Shown here: piece after piece, positions 1-8,627 of the stretch
How positions within the stretch are numbered: position 1 is the stretch's first letter
Layout of the letters: each line of letters opens with the position of its first letter
Assembly: GCF_900113125.1 (NCBI RefSeq)
Contig: NZ_FOOG01000005.1
Coordinates: 1-64,000 of the forward strand
DNA: 64,000 bases
Direction of reading: 5' to 3'
Source: Halobacillus alkaliphilus
GTDB lineage: Bacteria > Bacillota > Bacilli > Bacillales > Halobacillaceae
Notes under the pieces: model-generated
The model's database searches: none
The model's input: only the letters and a program-made list of their open reading frames with translations
What the model was told of the DNA's origin: nothing
Position numbers and translations under genes: made by a program

Positions 1-246
1 GCTGATAATGGATGGGGAATGTTCAAATCTTTCTTAAAGTACAAACTGAACGAACAAGGAAAGCATTTGATCAAGATTGATAAATGGTACCCATCTACAC
101 AAACTTGTTCGCATTGTGGAAATACAAAGCCGATGCCTATGAATATTCGGACATACACTTGTTCGTGCGGGGTGAATCTCGATAGAGATTACAATTCGGC
201 TCTCAACATCAAAAAAGAAGGAGTTCGGCTATTAGCACTGCTCTAA
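1..246 (+). CDS. tnpB: IS200/IS605-family TnpB, C-terminal fragment (cut by window edge)
   Basis: Open from base 1 without a start, so the gene begins outside the window. The visible ~81 residues are the end of a TnpB RNA-guided nuclease. A four-cysteine zinc finger is formed by TCSHCGN and YTCSCG, about 16 residues apart. It is followed by NLDRDYNSALNI, the RuvC-III motif with its catalytic Asp. The order finger, DRDxNSAxNI, short tail, stop is the normal TnpB C-terminus, so this end looks intact. The typical right end of the element follows directly. Whether the protein is full length, and whether a tnpA lies upstream, cannot be seen. Confidence 0.9.
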   Translation, partial: ADNGWGMFKSFLKYKLNEQGKHLIKIDKWYPSTQTCSHCGNTKPMPMNIRTYTCSCGVNLDRDYNSALNIKKEGVRLLALL

Positions 247-371
247 TGAATATAAACTCTTGGAACAAGAGGGTTAGCTTGGTCTATTTCGTCAGCTAAC
301 AAAAGTGGTGATTACCCAAGAAGCCCCCACTTCAAGCGACCCGTAAGGGTGGTAAGTGGAGGGTAGTTCAC
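247..371 (+). mobile_element. IS200/IS605-type right end with terminal hairpin (possible omegaRNA 3' region)
   Basis: The sequence after the TnpB stop has the usual layout of an IS605/IS1341-group right end. A GC-rich imperfect hairpin lies at about 324-363, with arms CCCCCACTT and AAGTGGAGGG and an inner CCC/GGG pairing around GTAA. It ends in TAGTTCAC at 364-371. In TnpB systems the guide (omega/reRNA) is processed from the tnpB 3' end and this right end, with the guide taken from flanking DNA. Here the guide would therefore read into the yaaH-like gene. The outer border at ~371 is inferred from resemblance to related ends and from loss of yaaH homology there. Confidence 0.7.
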
Positions 372-1686
372 TAGTATCATATTTCGCTTGAACACTTCGT
401 GCATCCTCAAACCATACTTCGTGTTCCTGGCCGTTGTTATCGGTGTAGCGGAAGAAGGGAGATTGGTATTCTTCATTATACTGAATAGCTACTCCGTAGT
501 TTGCGGCGAGCTGCACGGCTTCCACCGGATTTACGGTTCGGGCGAGCGTTCCTTCCACCCAGGGAATCTTCCAGTCGCGCCCATAGAGTGGCATCCCCAT
601 GAGTATTTTATCTCTAGGAATAACTGTTACGGCGTAATCAAGCACTTCTCTCACTTTGTTAATCGGTGCAATCGCCCACGGTCTTCCTCCGGCCCATCCC
701 CACTCATAGGTCATAAGAACAATGAAATCTACAATGTTGGCCTGAGTTTCATAATCATGAGCTTCGTAGAGAAGTCCCTTTTGGTCAGCGCTGATTTTAG
801 GGGCAAGGGCAGTGGAGACGAGAAAACCTTGAGGGCGCAACCTCTCAGTCAAACGGCGCAAGAAATCATTGTAATTATCCCGATCCGTTTGATACACGTA
901 TTCAAAATCAACATTCACCCCTCTGTACCCTTTTTGACCCATCACCTCCAATAAATTGGTGATTAGTGCGTCCTGAAGTTGTGCGCTTCTAAGAAGGGTT
1001 GCGGCCAGATCGGAATCAAAGGATCCATTCGAGAAATTAGTGAGGACGAGAAGCGGGAGTGCTCCAGTCGAAGCAGCAGCATCCAATACAGGCTGTTCAT
1101 CTCGTTCCGTTATACTTCCATCTTCCTGAATGGCATACATAAAAAGCGATAGGTAAGTAAAGTTTCGGCCAAGCGCGCGAACTTCCTGGCTGCCGGACGC
1201 GTTGAGCTTTGTCGTGTACGCATTTACTTCGATTAAAGGGCGAGGCAGTGCAGGGACTCTTAATGTCTGCCCAGGATAAATGAGAGCAGGGTTTGCGATC
1301 GAATTCACCTGCGCCAGTTGATTAACAGTAGTGCCGTAACGAGAAGCAATGCTCCATAGATTTTCACCCGGTTTCACCTCATGGGAGAAGTATGGAAGGA
1401 TCAGCATCTCACCGGCATAAATCTGTGCAGGGTTCGTAATATTATTCACTTTGGCTAGCTCTTCGATTGATACGCCGATGCGCTGAGCAATGGCATATAC
1501 ACTATCCCCTGGCTGCACTACATATTCACGAACCGGGTCAGGAATCACAAGACTCTGTCCAATGACGAGAGTATCGGGGTTGTTAAGCTGGTTGAGAAGA
1601 ACAATTTGGTTCATATCAGATCCGTACTTTTGTGAAATTCTCCATAACGATTCTCCTTGCTCCACCACATGAATTTGCATAGCCAC
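292..1686 (-). pseudogene. yaaH: YaaH/SleL-like LysM-GH18 spore germination protein with 3' end replaced by IS sequence
   Basis: A 464-residue reading frame. Three LysM repeats lie at about 3-47, 53-97 and 102-146, each starting with a V-x-x-G-(E/D)-(S/N)-(L/V) signature. A GH18-type catalytic domain follows, with GVNVDFEYV around 250 supplying the catalytic Glu. Family members (spore cortex/coat N-acetylglucosaminidases such as YaaH and SleL) end with a conserved strand of the type G-(I/L)-x-YW-V-L-G. Here the family sequence stops at EVWFEDARSVQAKYDT, and the last ~26 residues are read from the IS right end (292-371). The stop codon also comes from the IS. The start ATG has a weak ribosome site (AAGGAGCG). 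Loss of the last barrel strand probably inactivates or destabilises the enzyme. The reading frame itself is intact, so calling it a pseudogene is inference. Confidence 0.8.
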
Positions 1687-1882
1687 GCTCCTTCGTTATT
1701 GTCACTATATATCATGTTATTCAAAATAGACATGTCCTAGTTTTAAGCTTTGCTTATAGCTGAGGAAGCAGAAATATAGATTTCCCCATATAAGGTTTTA
1801 TAGTTTTGAAACCAATTTGTTTCGTATTCGTAAAATTGATAATAGAAGATAAGTCTTTTTCAGAATAGAGGGGGGCGTACCT

Positions 1883-2065
1883 GTGGAGATAATTGTTGCT
1901 TTATTCGTTATCGTATTAGCAGTGGTCTTAGATTTCTTTTGGTTTGATGTAGATCGAAAACGCTGGGGCTGGATGAAGAAGTGGACAAAGGTTCAGAGAG
2001 CCATATTTCTTACTGGACTAATTTTCCTAACCTTCCTCATTTACTTAGGAATGAGCTTTTATTGA
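1883..2065 (+). CDS. Small two-helix membrane protein, unknown function
   Basis: A 60-residue protein starting at GTG, with a strong ribosome site (AGAGGGGGG) at the right distance. An N-terminal hydrophobic helix (about residues 2-20) is followed by a charged, Trp-rich loop (DVDRKRWGWMKKW) and a second helix (about 40-59). By the positive-inside rule the loop should be cytoplasmic. I do not recognise the family. It stands alone between the yaaH remnant and the MFS gene, with a terminator-like hairpin after it, which supports it being a real transcription unit. Confidence 0.6.
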   Translation: MEIIVALFVIVLAVVLDFFWFDVDRKRWGWMKKWTKVQRAIFLTGLIFLTFLIYLGMSFY

Positions 2066-2085
2066 TTCATTATGTAAAGTGTAAA

Positions 2086-2125
2086 AAGAAAAGGGTGGTC
2101 CATGCCCAGGAAATACCCTCTTCTT
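2086..2125 (+). terminator. Terminator-like hairpin after the small membrane protein gene
   Basis: Arms AAGAAAAGGGT (2086-2096) and ACCCTCTTCTT (2115-2125) pair with one mismatch around an 18-base loop. The right arm is itself T-rich. Plausible intrinsic terminator. Confidence 0.5.
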
Positions 2126-2282
2126 TATATTAATATCTCTAAAAAACGAGTATCTGACTCTCCAGCTTATTTACTAGTTCTAATAAATGTAAATTATATC
2201 CTTATATGCCAAAGTATGTTTTAAAATTCATAAGAAAGGAAAGAGGTAAGAGATTCATACTTATCTCGAATGGAGGACAATT

Positions 2283-3551
2283 ATGGCAAAACAGAAGGTG
2301 AAGAATCGATGGCTGATTGCTTTATGTGCGGTAGGGATACATATTTCCATTGGCTCCGTGTATGCGTGGAGTAACTTTACCAATCCTTTAATAGAGGAAT
2401 TTGGGTGGAGTTCGTCGCAAGTACAATTTACATTTAGTTTAGCTATTTTATTCTTAGGATTATCTGCTGCTTTTCTTGGCTGGTTTGTGGAAAAGTATGG
2501 CCCGCGCGTAGCTGGTATTACGGCTGCCATATTTTTTGGAATTGGAGTATTCGGCTCAGGATTTGCTGTTAATCTCGGATCATTGTGGGCTTTATATTTA
2601 TTTTATGGAGTACTTGGAGGCATTGGGCTTGGTGTAGGTTATATAGCACCTGTCTCAACATTGGTTAAATGGTTCCCTGACCGACGCGGACTTGCAACCG
2701 GCATGGCTATTATGGGCTTTGGTTTTGCGGCCGCAGTTGCCAGTCCTGTCATGAACTGGTTAATCGGTTCAGTAGGAATTGCTATGACATTTTATATTTT
2801 AGGAGTTTCCTATTTTGTTATTATGATTCTATCTTCTCTCTACATGTCACGTCCGCCAGAAGGATGGACGCCGGAGGGGTATGATGACTCCAAGGAAGAG
2901 GATGTAGATAAGATGGATCTTGCATTCATCGGAGCCAAGGAAGCCTTGAAGAAAAAGCGTTTCTATTATCTATGGATCATGCTATTTATCAACGTCACCT
3001 GTGGAATCGCTGTAATATCAGCTGCAAAACCGCTTGCGGAAAACAGTGTAGGAATGACCTCTGCAGCTGCCGCTTCTCTGGTAGGTATTATGGGACTTTT
3101 TAATGGGGGCGGGCGAATTGCATGGGCCACAGCATCCGATTATATTGGACGTTCCACGACCTACTTAATTTTCTTTGCTCTTCAAATCGTGCTGTTCATC
3201 GTGTTGCCTATGACGACATCGGTCACGCTGTTTGTTATTTTCTTCGGGATTATTTATACGTGTTATGGAGGAGGATTCTCAACCATCCCTGCCTTCATCG
3301 GTGACTTGTTCGGAACGAAGGAACTTGGAGCTATTCACGGTTATATCTTAACAGCCTGGGCAGCGGCCGGCTTAGTAGGTCCATCTTTTGCCGCATTCAT
3401 GCGGGATACAGTGGGCAGTTATGAAAGCAGCTTGATTTATTTTGCTGGTTTGTTCGTCATTGCTTTTATTGTTTCTATTTTAACGAAAGTGGATATTCGC
3501 CGCTTAAAGGCTAATATTAGACATTCGGAAGATCAACGAAAAGCTCAATAA
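2283..3551 (+). CDS. MFS transporter of the OFA (oxalate/formate antiporter-like) family
   Basis: A 422-residue, 12-helix major facilitator. The N-terminal pattern IGSVYAWSNFTNPL, the GGIGLGVGYIAP segment in helix 4 and the KWFPDRRGLATG loop are typical of the OFA branch. The second half shows the weaker repeat motif GRIAWATASDYIGR. OFA members carry monocarboxylates such as oxalate, formate, lactate or pyruvate. The substrate here cannot be read from sequence. The start ATG follows GGAGGACAATT. The gene is monocistronic, bounded by hairpins on both sides. Confidence 0.85.
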   Translation: MAKQKVKNRWLIALCAVGIHISIGSVYAWSNFTNPLIEEFGWSSSQVQFTFSLAILFLGLSAAFLGWFVEKYGPRVAGITAAIFFGIGVFGSGFAVNLGSLWALYLFYGVLGGIGLGVGYIAPVSTLVKWFPDRRGLATGMAIMGFGFAAAVASPVMNWLIGSVGIAMTFYILGVSYFVIMILSSLYMSRPPEGWTPEGYDDSKEEDVDKMDLAFIGAKEALKKKRFYYLWIMLFINVTCGIAVISAAKPLAENSVGMTSAAAASLVGIMGLFNGGGRIAWATASDYIGRSTTYLIFFALQIVLFIVLPMTTSVTLFVIFFGIIYTCYGGGFSTIPAFIGDLFGTKELGAIHGYILTAWAAAGLVGPSFAAFMRDTVGSYESSLIYFAGLFVIAFIVSILTKVDIRRLKANIRHSEDQRKAQ

Positions 3552-3559
3552 CAGGAAGC

Positions 3560-3592
3560 AAAAAGCCGCTCTTATCGTAAGAGCGGCTTTTT
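3560..3592 (+). terminator. Intrinsic terminator, strong
   Basis: A perfect 15-base stem: AAAAAGCCGCTCTTA (3560-3574) and TAAGAGCGGCTTTTT (3578-3592) with a 3-base loop. A/T-rich on both sides, so it can serve the MFS gene on + and the propeller-protein gene on -. Confidence 0.9.
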
Positions 3593-3619
3593 AAAGATAT
3601 TTTTGGGTGGAGATTTCTT

Positions 3620-5074
3620 TTATTTCGATTTTTTACGATACCAATAGATACCTAAGAAGATGACTAGTGTTAATACGACAAGGATGAGGATCAGGGTGGT
3701 GTTAGAGCTGCTGGATTCTTCAGAGCCATCTGATGAAGATGTGGAGTCGCCAGCGTTTGCCTGATCGGTTGATACTTCGGTAAATTCCTCTGACTTTTCT
3801 CCAGTGTAAAGTTCGGATTCACTTAGAGTTTGAATATCTTCAAGCGGCTGAATGTAAACATTTCCGTCTTGGCTTCCAGATATATAATGTTCGTTTATAA
3901 TAATCGCGCCGGCCGGGGCAAGCGTCCCACCAAGTTTCATCTGATTAACCAATTCGCCGGATTCGGCTTCAAAGGTAAAGACGTCCCCAGCTGCGTTACC
4001 AAAATAAACATATTCGTTATAGGCAACAGGAGGGGCTTTATTGACGCCGCCTTCATACTCCCACTTCATCTCTTTAGCTTCCGTATCAAAGGCATAGAAT
4101 TTTTGAGTAATCGGGCTGCCTACAAAAATAGTTCCATCCTGAATTACAGGAGCGCCAGATTTATTATTTTTTACATGCTCTCCTGTTCCCAGAGATTCTC
4201 TATGAGTGATTTCACCAGTTTCTTTGTCCATTTCATATAACATGTGCTCATACATATTGTCTCCCTCTGCTTTTACGAGGGCGGTAGTATAGATCGAAGT
4301 TTCACTCACGACAGGAGGGACATCATCCAGTCCAGCGGCTACCTGGTCGAACTCGGTCTCCCATACCCGTTCCTGATTGACGAGATTGATGGCGTTAAAA
4401 TGAAACTGGTCTGCACTTCCGCCTCCACCTACATAAAGAGTATCCTCTTCGATGACGGGAGAGGACATACTGACTATACTTCCTAGATCAAACTGCCAGT
4501 CCAGTTCCCCTGATTCCCGGTTCACGCCATATAGCTGTTCATCACCTGCCGTAATATAGACATTATCTCCATGGATGGCGGGTGTAGGCATGACTTCACC
4601 ATTCGTATCAAACTTCCATACGGTTTCCCCTGTTTCAGCATCTACAGCCAGCACACCGCTTTCTTCGGTCCCGCGGTTACCATTCTCCTGATAATAACGG
4701 TTCCCGTAGCCTACAAAAAGAACATCGTCTTTGTATATCATTTCTGAATGTACCCAGTTAGGGGCAGAAGACTTCCATAGACGCTCACCACTTTTTACAT
4801 TAAAGGCTTGCAGGCTTCCGGTATTGTGGTTTCCGATGTAGAGGATGTCATTAACCACTACTGGAGTAGACCGGAGCTGGTTGTCGGTGGGATATTTTTT
4901 TCGCATGGTTTTATCTACGGATCCTCCGTGGACAGGGTTATTTGTTTTGTTTAACCGGTATTGTTCCCAGGAGTCTGGGCCGAACACTGCGGCCGAAACA
5001 TTGACAGGGAGCAGAAAACTTAGCAGGAGCCCAAGTCCTGAGAGACAAATCAAATGTTTAACTTTTACTTTCAA
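3620..5074 (-). CDS. Membrane-anchored PQQ-like beta-propeller protein
   Basis: A 484-residue extracytoplasmic protein. A signal peptide covers about 1-28, ending near VSA. Repeated beta-propeller blades of the PQQ/BamB type follow, with recurring units like GVLAVDAETGETVWKF, YGVNRESGELDW and YAFDTEAKEMKWEY. Next comes a Ser/Glu/Asp-rich linker (~430-455), then a single C-terminal helix with a basic tail (YRKKSK). The propeller should therefore sit outside the cell, tethered by the C-terminus. PQQ-type blades often mediate protein assembly or binding. The residues needed to bind PQQ cannot be judged here. The start is TTG, with AGGATG somewhat far upstream. Confidence 0.75.
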   Translation of the reverse strand: MKVKVKHLICLSGLGLLLSFLLPVNVSAAVFGPDSWEQYRLNKTNNPVHGGSVDKTMRKKYPTDNQLRSTPVVVNDILYIGNHNTGSLQAFNVKSGERLWKSSAPNWVHSEMIYKDDVLFVGYGNRYYQENGNRGTEESGVLAVDAETGETVWKFDTNGEVMPTPAIHGDNVYITAGDEQLYGVNRESGELDWQFDLGSIVSMSSPVIEEDTLYVGGGGSADQFHFNAINLVNQERVWETEFDQVAAGLDDVPPVVSETSIYTTALVKAEGDNMYEHMLYEMDKETGEITHRESLGTGEHVKNNKSGAPVIQDGTIFVGSPITQKFYAFDTEAKEMKWEYEGGVNKAPPVAYNEYVYFGNAAGDVFTFEAESGELVNQMKLGGTLAPAGAIIINEHYISGSQDGNVYIQPLEDIQTLSESELYTGEKSEEFTEVSTDQANAGDSTSSSDGSEESSSSNTTLILILVVLTLVIFLGIYWYRKKSK

Positions 5075-5294
5075 TTATGTACACATCCTATCTTGTTTTG
5101 GTATGTATTCCCTTATATTAAAGGCTAACACTCTTTATTTACCAATGCACCATTGAACAACCATACGTGTTTTAATAGTATTTTTCTTAAAAAGGGAATG
5201 TGAAAATTATAGGCAAGGCTGGGTTTAAATAGCGGGTAGGGCAGATGGGAACATATGGGAGTCCGGGGCTAATCATAAATGCGTCAGCAAATAG

Positions 5295-5334
5295 AAGAAG
5301 CACAACACGCTGCCAGTCTCGTGTTGTGCTTCTT
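5295..5334 (-). terminator. Intrinsic terminator of the TPR-like gene
   Basis: A perfect 15-base inverted repeat, AAGAAGCACAACACG (5295-5309) and CGTGTTGTGCTTCTT (5320-5334), lying directly after the stop of the minus-strand gene. Confidence 0.75.
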
Positions 5335-5340
5335 GAATCC

Positions 5341-6738
5341 TTATGCTTGGCGTTTCACCATATCAATGTACAACTGTTTGTAGGCGTGATGCTCTTCTTT
5401 CATGCCAACTTCATGGTACAGTTTAGCAAGCCACTGGACCGGTCGATGGTCTTCTTCACGAAGTTCCATATCAAAACTCATACACTCAATGGCTTTCTCA
5501 GGCTGGCGGAATTCATGATAAAGTTCGCCTAACTTCAATTGCTGGTTAGGATCCTCTATTAGTTCGTTCATCAGGTCAACTTTTTTTATAATGGGTTCTG
5601 CCTTGGGGTAGTGCTTGAGCGGTTCGCCCCATTTTTTGATATACGAAATCTCATGTTCATCCAGCAAGGAACTAATCGCGCGGGTAAGAATCTCAGCTGC
5701 CTCCGGGTCTCCGCTCTCCAGCAAATGCCCGAGGAGCATCTGTAATTCCTCCGGGGTCAGCTCCTCAGCTGCGTCCTCATTTCCTTTAACCATCTTCACT
5801 AATTGACCAGACTGATGAGGAGTTAAAGTGAGTCCGCTTTGGTGGATCAATTTTAGAATGTCCTTGAATTTTTCATTTTCAATATAAGCATGCAGTAAAT
5901 CCTGCTGCAACGTCTCAATACTCAGTCCACGTTTATACAAATCTTCAAGCAGGTGGAGACGGTCTAAGTCCTCGAATCTGCTGTCTATAAGTGTATGCAG
6001 GACTGCATAATCTTTTGGATCCTGTGTGTGGACAGCTTGCTGAATCGAGATCGCGAGCAAGTCATTTATTCGGCCTTGTTTATCATACATATTTGATAAT
6101 TTCTGAAATGACTGATCATGGTGCTTAGAAGAATAAAGTTTTTTCTCCATATAAATTGGATCGGAGGATAGAATGGTTTCATCATTGTTTTTGTAACGCT
6201 CATCATATCGGTTGAAATCAAGATCTCCTGAAAATGCGTCCGCTAAACGATGATGTGGGGAGAAGTCTTTAAGGATGTAAAGAATTCGATAACATGACAG
6301 TAATTTTCCGTCACGGCGTTCTTTGTAAAAAAGAGTTTCGATAAAGTTTGATAATTTTTCTTTGTTAATAAAGGATTCGAAGTAGGTGGCTATCAAAGCC
6401 GTTTCCTGCAAACTATAGTATTTCTGGAGTTTTTTAAATAATCCGTTAAAACTTCGCTTGCTGAACTGAGGCTGGGAGGAGAGGACGAAATCAATCAGCG
6501 GGTGAGGAGGTGTGAATACAATCCCTTTCTGGAATGCTTTATTCACATAAGAACGCTTGGTCAATTTCTTCGCGGAAGCATAATTCAAATACTGATCTTT
6601 ATGAAAGAAAAGATAGTACGTTTGATCTTGATCATTGACGGCTTCAATAATTTTACATTGGTTGAAGATCGCCATACGCTGGACTTGCAACTGGGATTCC
6701 TGCTTGTTTTCTTTAACCGTTACAGTAGAAAAGGGCAT
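5341..6738 (-). CDS. TPR-like helical-repeat protein, function unknown
   Basis: A 465-residue soluble protein, with no signal peptide or membrane helix. The start ATG follows a consensus AAGGAGG. The N-terminal third (about 1-140) has no recognised family. The rest is alpha-helical with degenerate TPR-type repeats, clearest near the C-terminus (KLGELYHEFRQPEKAIECMSF and WLAKLYHEVGMKEEHHAYKQL). Such repeats usually mediate protein-protein contacts. It is a single-gene unit between the propeller gene and yceI, so the context gives no function. Confidence 0.6.
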   Translation of the reverse strand: MPFSTVTVKENKQESQLQVQRMAIFNQCKIIEAVNDQDQTYYLFFHKDQYLNYASAKKLTKRSYVNKAFQKGIVFTPPHPLIDFVLSSQPQFSKRSFNGLFKKLQKYYSLQETALIATYFESFINKEKLSNFIETLFYKERRDGKLLSCYRILYILKDFSPHHRLADAFSGDLDFNRYDERYKNNDETILSSDPIYMEKKLYSSKHHDQSFQKLSNMYDKQGRINDLLAISIQQAVHTQDPKDYAVLHTLIDSRFEDLDRLHLLEDLYKRGLSIETLQQDLLHAYIENEKFKDILKLIHQSGLTLTPHQSGQLVKMVKGNEDAAEELTPEELQMLLGHLLESGDPEAAEILTRAISSLLDEHEISYIKKWGEPLKHYPKAEPIIKKVDLMNELIEDPNQQLKLGELYHEFRQPEKAIECMSFDMELREEDHRPVQWLAKLYHEVGMKEEHHAYKQLYIDMVKRQA

Positions 6739-6827
6739 AAATCAACCTCCTTATCGTTACTATTATCTTACCACGAAAGAGAGGGGGAAAGATAGCTGGG
6801 GCATTATGGCAGAAGAGATAAATAAAA

Positions 6828-6859
6828 AATCCAACCCTCTCGTGCATGAGGATTGGATT
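6828..6859 (-). terminator. Intrinsic terminator of the YceI gene
   Basis: Arms AATCCAACCCTC (6828-6839) and GAGGATTGGATT (6848-6859) pair with one mismatch. Read on the minus strand, the stem is followed by a T run (the A-run at 6824-6829 on +). Confidence 0.75.
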
Positions 6860-6870
6860 TTCTGCCTGTA

Positions 6871-7401
6871 TTATTCAGATACGATAAATTCAAGGTTTCC
6901 TTCGAATTTTACATCTTTACCTAGCATAAGGCCACCGGTTTCCATGGCAGCGTTATATGTCATGCCATACGCTTCGCGGTTGACTTTTCCGGTTACGTCG
7001 AAGCCAGCTACTGTACTGCCGTCTAAAGGACTCTTGGAAGTTCCGTTATACTCTACGTTAAATGTTTCTTCGTTAGTTACCCCTTTAATCGTAAAGTCTC
7101 CGGTAATTTTGTATTCATCATCATCTACTTTTTGGATGGATTTACTTTCAAAAACCATATTCGGGTACGTTTCTGCTGCAAAGAAGTCACCTGCGCGAAG
7201 GTGATTATCACGATCTTCATTTCCAGTATCAATTGATTGTACAGGAATGGTTGCTGTGATTTTAGCAGATTCAAGATCTGTAAAGTCACCATGCACCTCT
7301 ATATTAAAATCAGTAAATTCTCCTTTAGCCTTAGAAACCATCATGTGTTTAATTTGGAAGTCGATAGCACTGTGTGCTTGGTCTAGTGTTAGTGTTGACA
7401 T
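6871..7401 (-). CDS. YceI family protein
   Basis: A 176-residue protein of the YceI/lipocalin-like fold, spanning the whole length from LDQAHSAIDFQIKHMMVSKAKGEF to LEFIVSE. The family marker DRDNHLRAGDFF lies in the middle. Family members bind isoprenoid or other amphipathic ligands in a beta-barrel. This one lacks a signal peptide, so it is probably cytoplasmic, as in many Bacillaceae and actinobacterial homologues. The start ATG follows AAAGGAGG. Monocistronic. Confidence 0.85.
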   Translation of the reverse strand: MSTLTLDQAHSAIDFQIKHMMVSKAKGEFTDFNIEVHGDFTDLESAKITATIPVQSIDTGNEDRDNHLRAGDFFAAETYPNMVFESKSIQKVDDDEYKITGDFTIKGVTNEETFNVEYNGTSKSPLDGSTVAGFDVTGKVNREAYGMTYNAAMETGGLMLGKDVKFEGNLEFIVSE

Positions 7402-7520
7402 TTGGCATTCCTCCTTTTGATTTTTATCTGCACGATTAAACGTAACGTAGTTAATAGTTTGAAGTCAAGATATATGATTTAAGAGTACATAGCAAAGTCT
7501 TTCCACTCCTCCAAATTATT

Positions 7521-7539
7521 CCACCTCAGGTCATCCATA
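7521..7539 (+). repeat. PAL repeat, half-element 1
   Basis: One copy of CCACCTCAGGTCATCCATA without its inverted partner. It is preceded at about 7503-7520 by a degenerate direct copy (CCACTCCTCC then AAATTATT). The arrangement resembles the pair at 13700-13742 on the other side of the amino-sugar operon. Confidence 0.7.
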
Positions 7540-7582
7540 AAATCCCAAATATCATTCTTTAAATTATTCATTACTACTAAAA

Positions 7583-7620
7583 TTTTATGTCGAAATTTAA
7601 ATAGTTTAATTGACATAAAA
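7583..7620 (+). promoter_or_regulatory. Candidate operator overlapping the murK promoter
   Basis: Arms TTTTATGTC (7583-7591) and GACATAAAA (7612-7620) are perfectly complementary, with a 20-base A/T-rich spacer. The right arm covers the -35 hexamer. The likely ligand-sensing repressor is the RpiR-type regulator encoded at the end of the operon. That link is inferred from position only. Confidence 0.5.
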
Positions 7621-7638
7621 ATTCATGGACGTTATACT
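7610..7638 (+). promoter_or_regulatory. Sigma-A promoter of the amino-sugar/MurNAc operon
   Basis: Consensus -35 TTGACA (7610-7615), 17-base spacer, TATACT (7633-7638). It lies about 30 bases before the first start codon. Confidence 0.85.
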
Positions 7639-7667
7639 TAATTCATAAAATAGTTTGGGGGATGGCC

Positions 7668-8609
7668 ATGAATTATGTCATTGGGATTGACGGCGGAGGG
7701 ACGAAAACAACCTGTCTGTTTATGGAAACCGGTCAAAAAAAGCTCCCGGACCAGCCGAAACGAATGATAGGAGAAGGCACGAATCCTCATATTATTGGTT
7801 TTGAGGAAGCAGGTGCGAGACTGGTAAATTTAATCAGCCAGGGGCTTGAGAAATTTGCGATCGCGCCGCAACAGATTGTTGGAGTGGGATGCGGACTGGC
7901 TGGTGTTGGACGCCAAGACGATGAAGAAAATATGACGAAATTACTGAGGAAAAAATTTTACTCTCTTAATTTTTCTGAAAATTTAAATTTGTTTGTAACG
8001 TCGGATAGTCTGATTGCCTTAAAAGGGGCCCTCCCTGAAGAAGCTGCGAGCGGCATGCTAGTCATCTCAGGTACCGGATCCAATGCAATTGCCATGGATG
8101 AACGCGGAAAGATCATCCGCTGCGGTGGATGGGGACATCTGATTGGCGACGAAGGCAGCGGTTATTACATATCTTTGAAAGCGCTATCAAAAGTGTCGAA
8201 AAGCGCGGATGGCCGTGGCCCGGATACCGCGATCACATCGTTACTTTTAAGCGAGCTTAATTTAGAACAACCGGCGCAGCTAATATCGTATTTATACGGC
8301 CGTCCACATGAAAAGTACGAGATTGCGAGATTAGCCAGGCATGTAATTGCTGCTTCTGAGCAGGGAGATGAAGTTGCGATTGCTCTATTGCAAGAGGCAG
8401 CGGAGGAACTGATCCTTCATGCAGCAAGCTTATATCGGAAATCTTCATCGTTTACATCAGAAACACCGGTTACGGTAGCGGGATCTATTTTTCAACATTC
8501 ATCGGTGGTAAAGCAGCATTTCATTGAACAATTACATAAGCGGAGGCTGGGAACTTATTGTAAAGCCTTCGGACCGCCGGAATTCGGGGCCTGTTTAATC
8601 GCAAAGTAA
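7668..8609 (+). CDS. murK: BadF/BcrA-type N-acetylmuramic acid / N-acetylglucosamine kinase
   Basis: A sugar kinase of the ASKHA fold, 313 residues from the chosen start. The N-terminal phosphate-1 motif is IGIDGGGTKT, the adenosine/phosphate-2 region is VISGTGSNAIAM, and GGWGHLIGDEGSGYYI is the signature of the GlcNAc-kinase branch of the BadF/BcrA family. ATG 7668 is preferred over ATG 7662 because GGGGGA sits 6 bases upstream of it. A kinase of this family (MurK of Clostridium acetobutylicum) phosphorylates MurNAc and GlcNAc. Placed immediately before murQ, it would make the MurNAc-6-phosphate that MurQ needs, replacing the PTS route. Confidence 0.8.
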   Translation: MNYVIGIDGGGTKTTCLFMETGQKKLPDQPKRMIGEGTNPHIIGFEEAGARLVNLISQGLEKFAIAPQQIVGVGCGLAGVGRQDDEENMTKLLRKKFYSLNFSENLNLFVTSDSLIALKGALPEEAASGMLVISGTGSNAIAMDERGKIIRCGGWGHLIGDEGSGYYISLKALSKVSKSADGRGPDTAITSLLLSELNLEQPAQLISYLYGRPHEKYEIARLARHVIAASEQGDEVAIALLQEAAEELILHAASLYRKSSSFTSETPVTVAGSIFQHSSVVKQHFIEQLHKRRLGTYCKAFGPPEFGACLIAK

Positions 8610-8627
8610 AGAAAGGTGGTAAGGAAT

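Noticed and set aside
388-954. 188-residue plus-strand frame opposite the yaaH-like gene
   Set aside because: Antisense shadow of a clear LysM-GH18 coding region.
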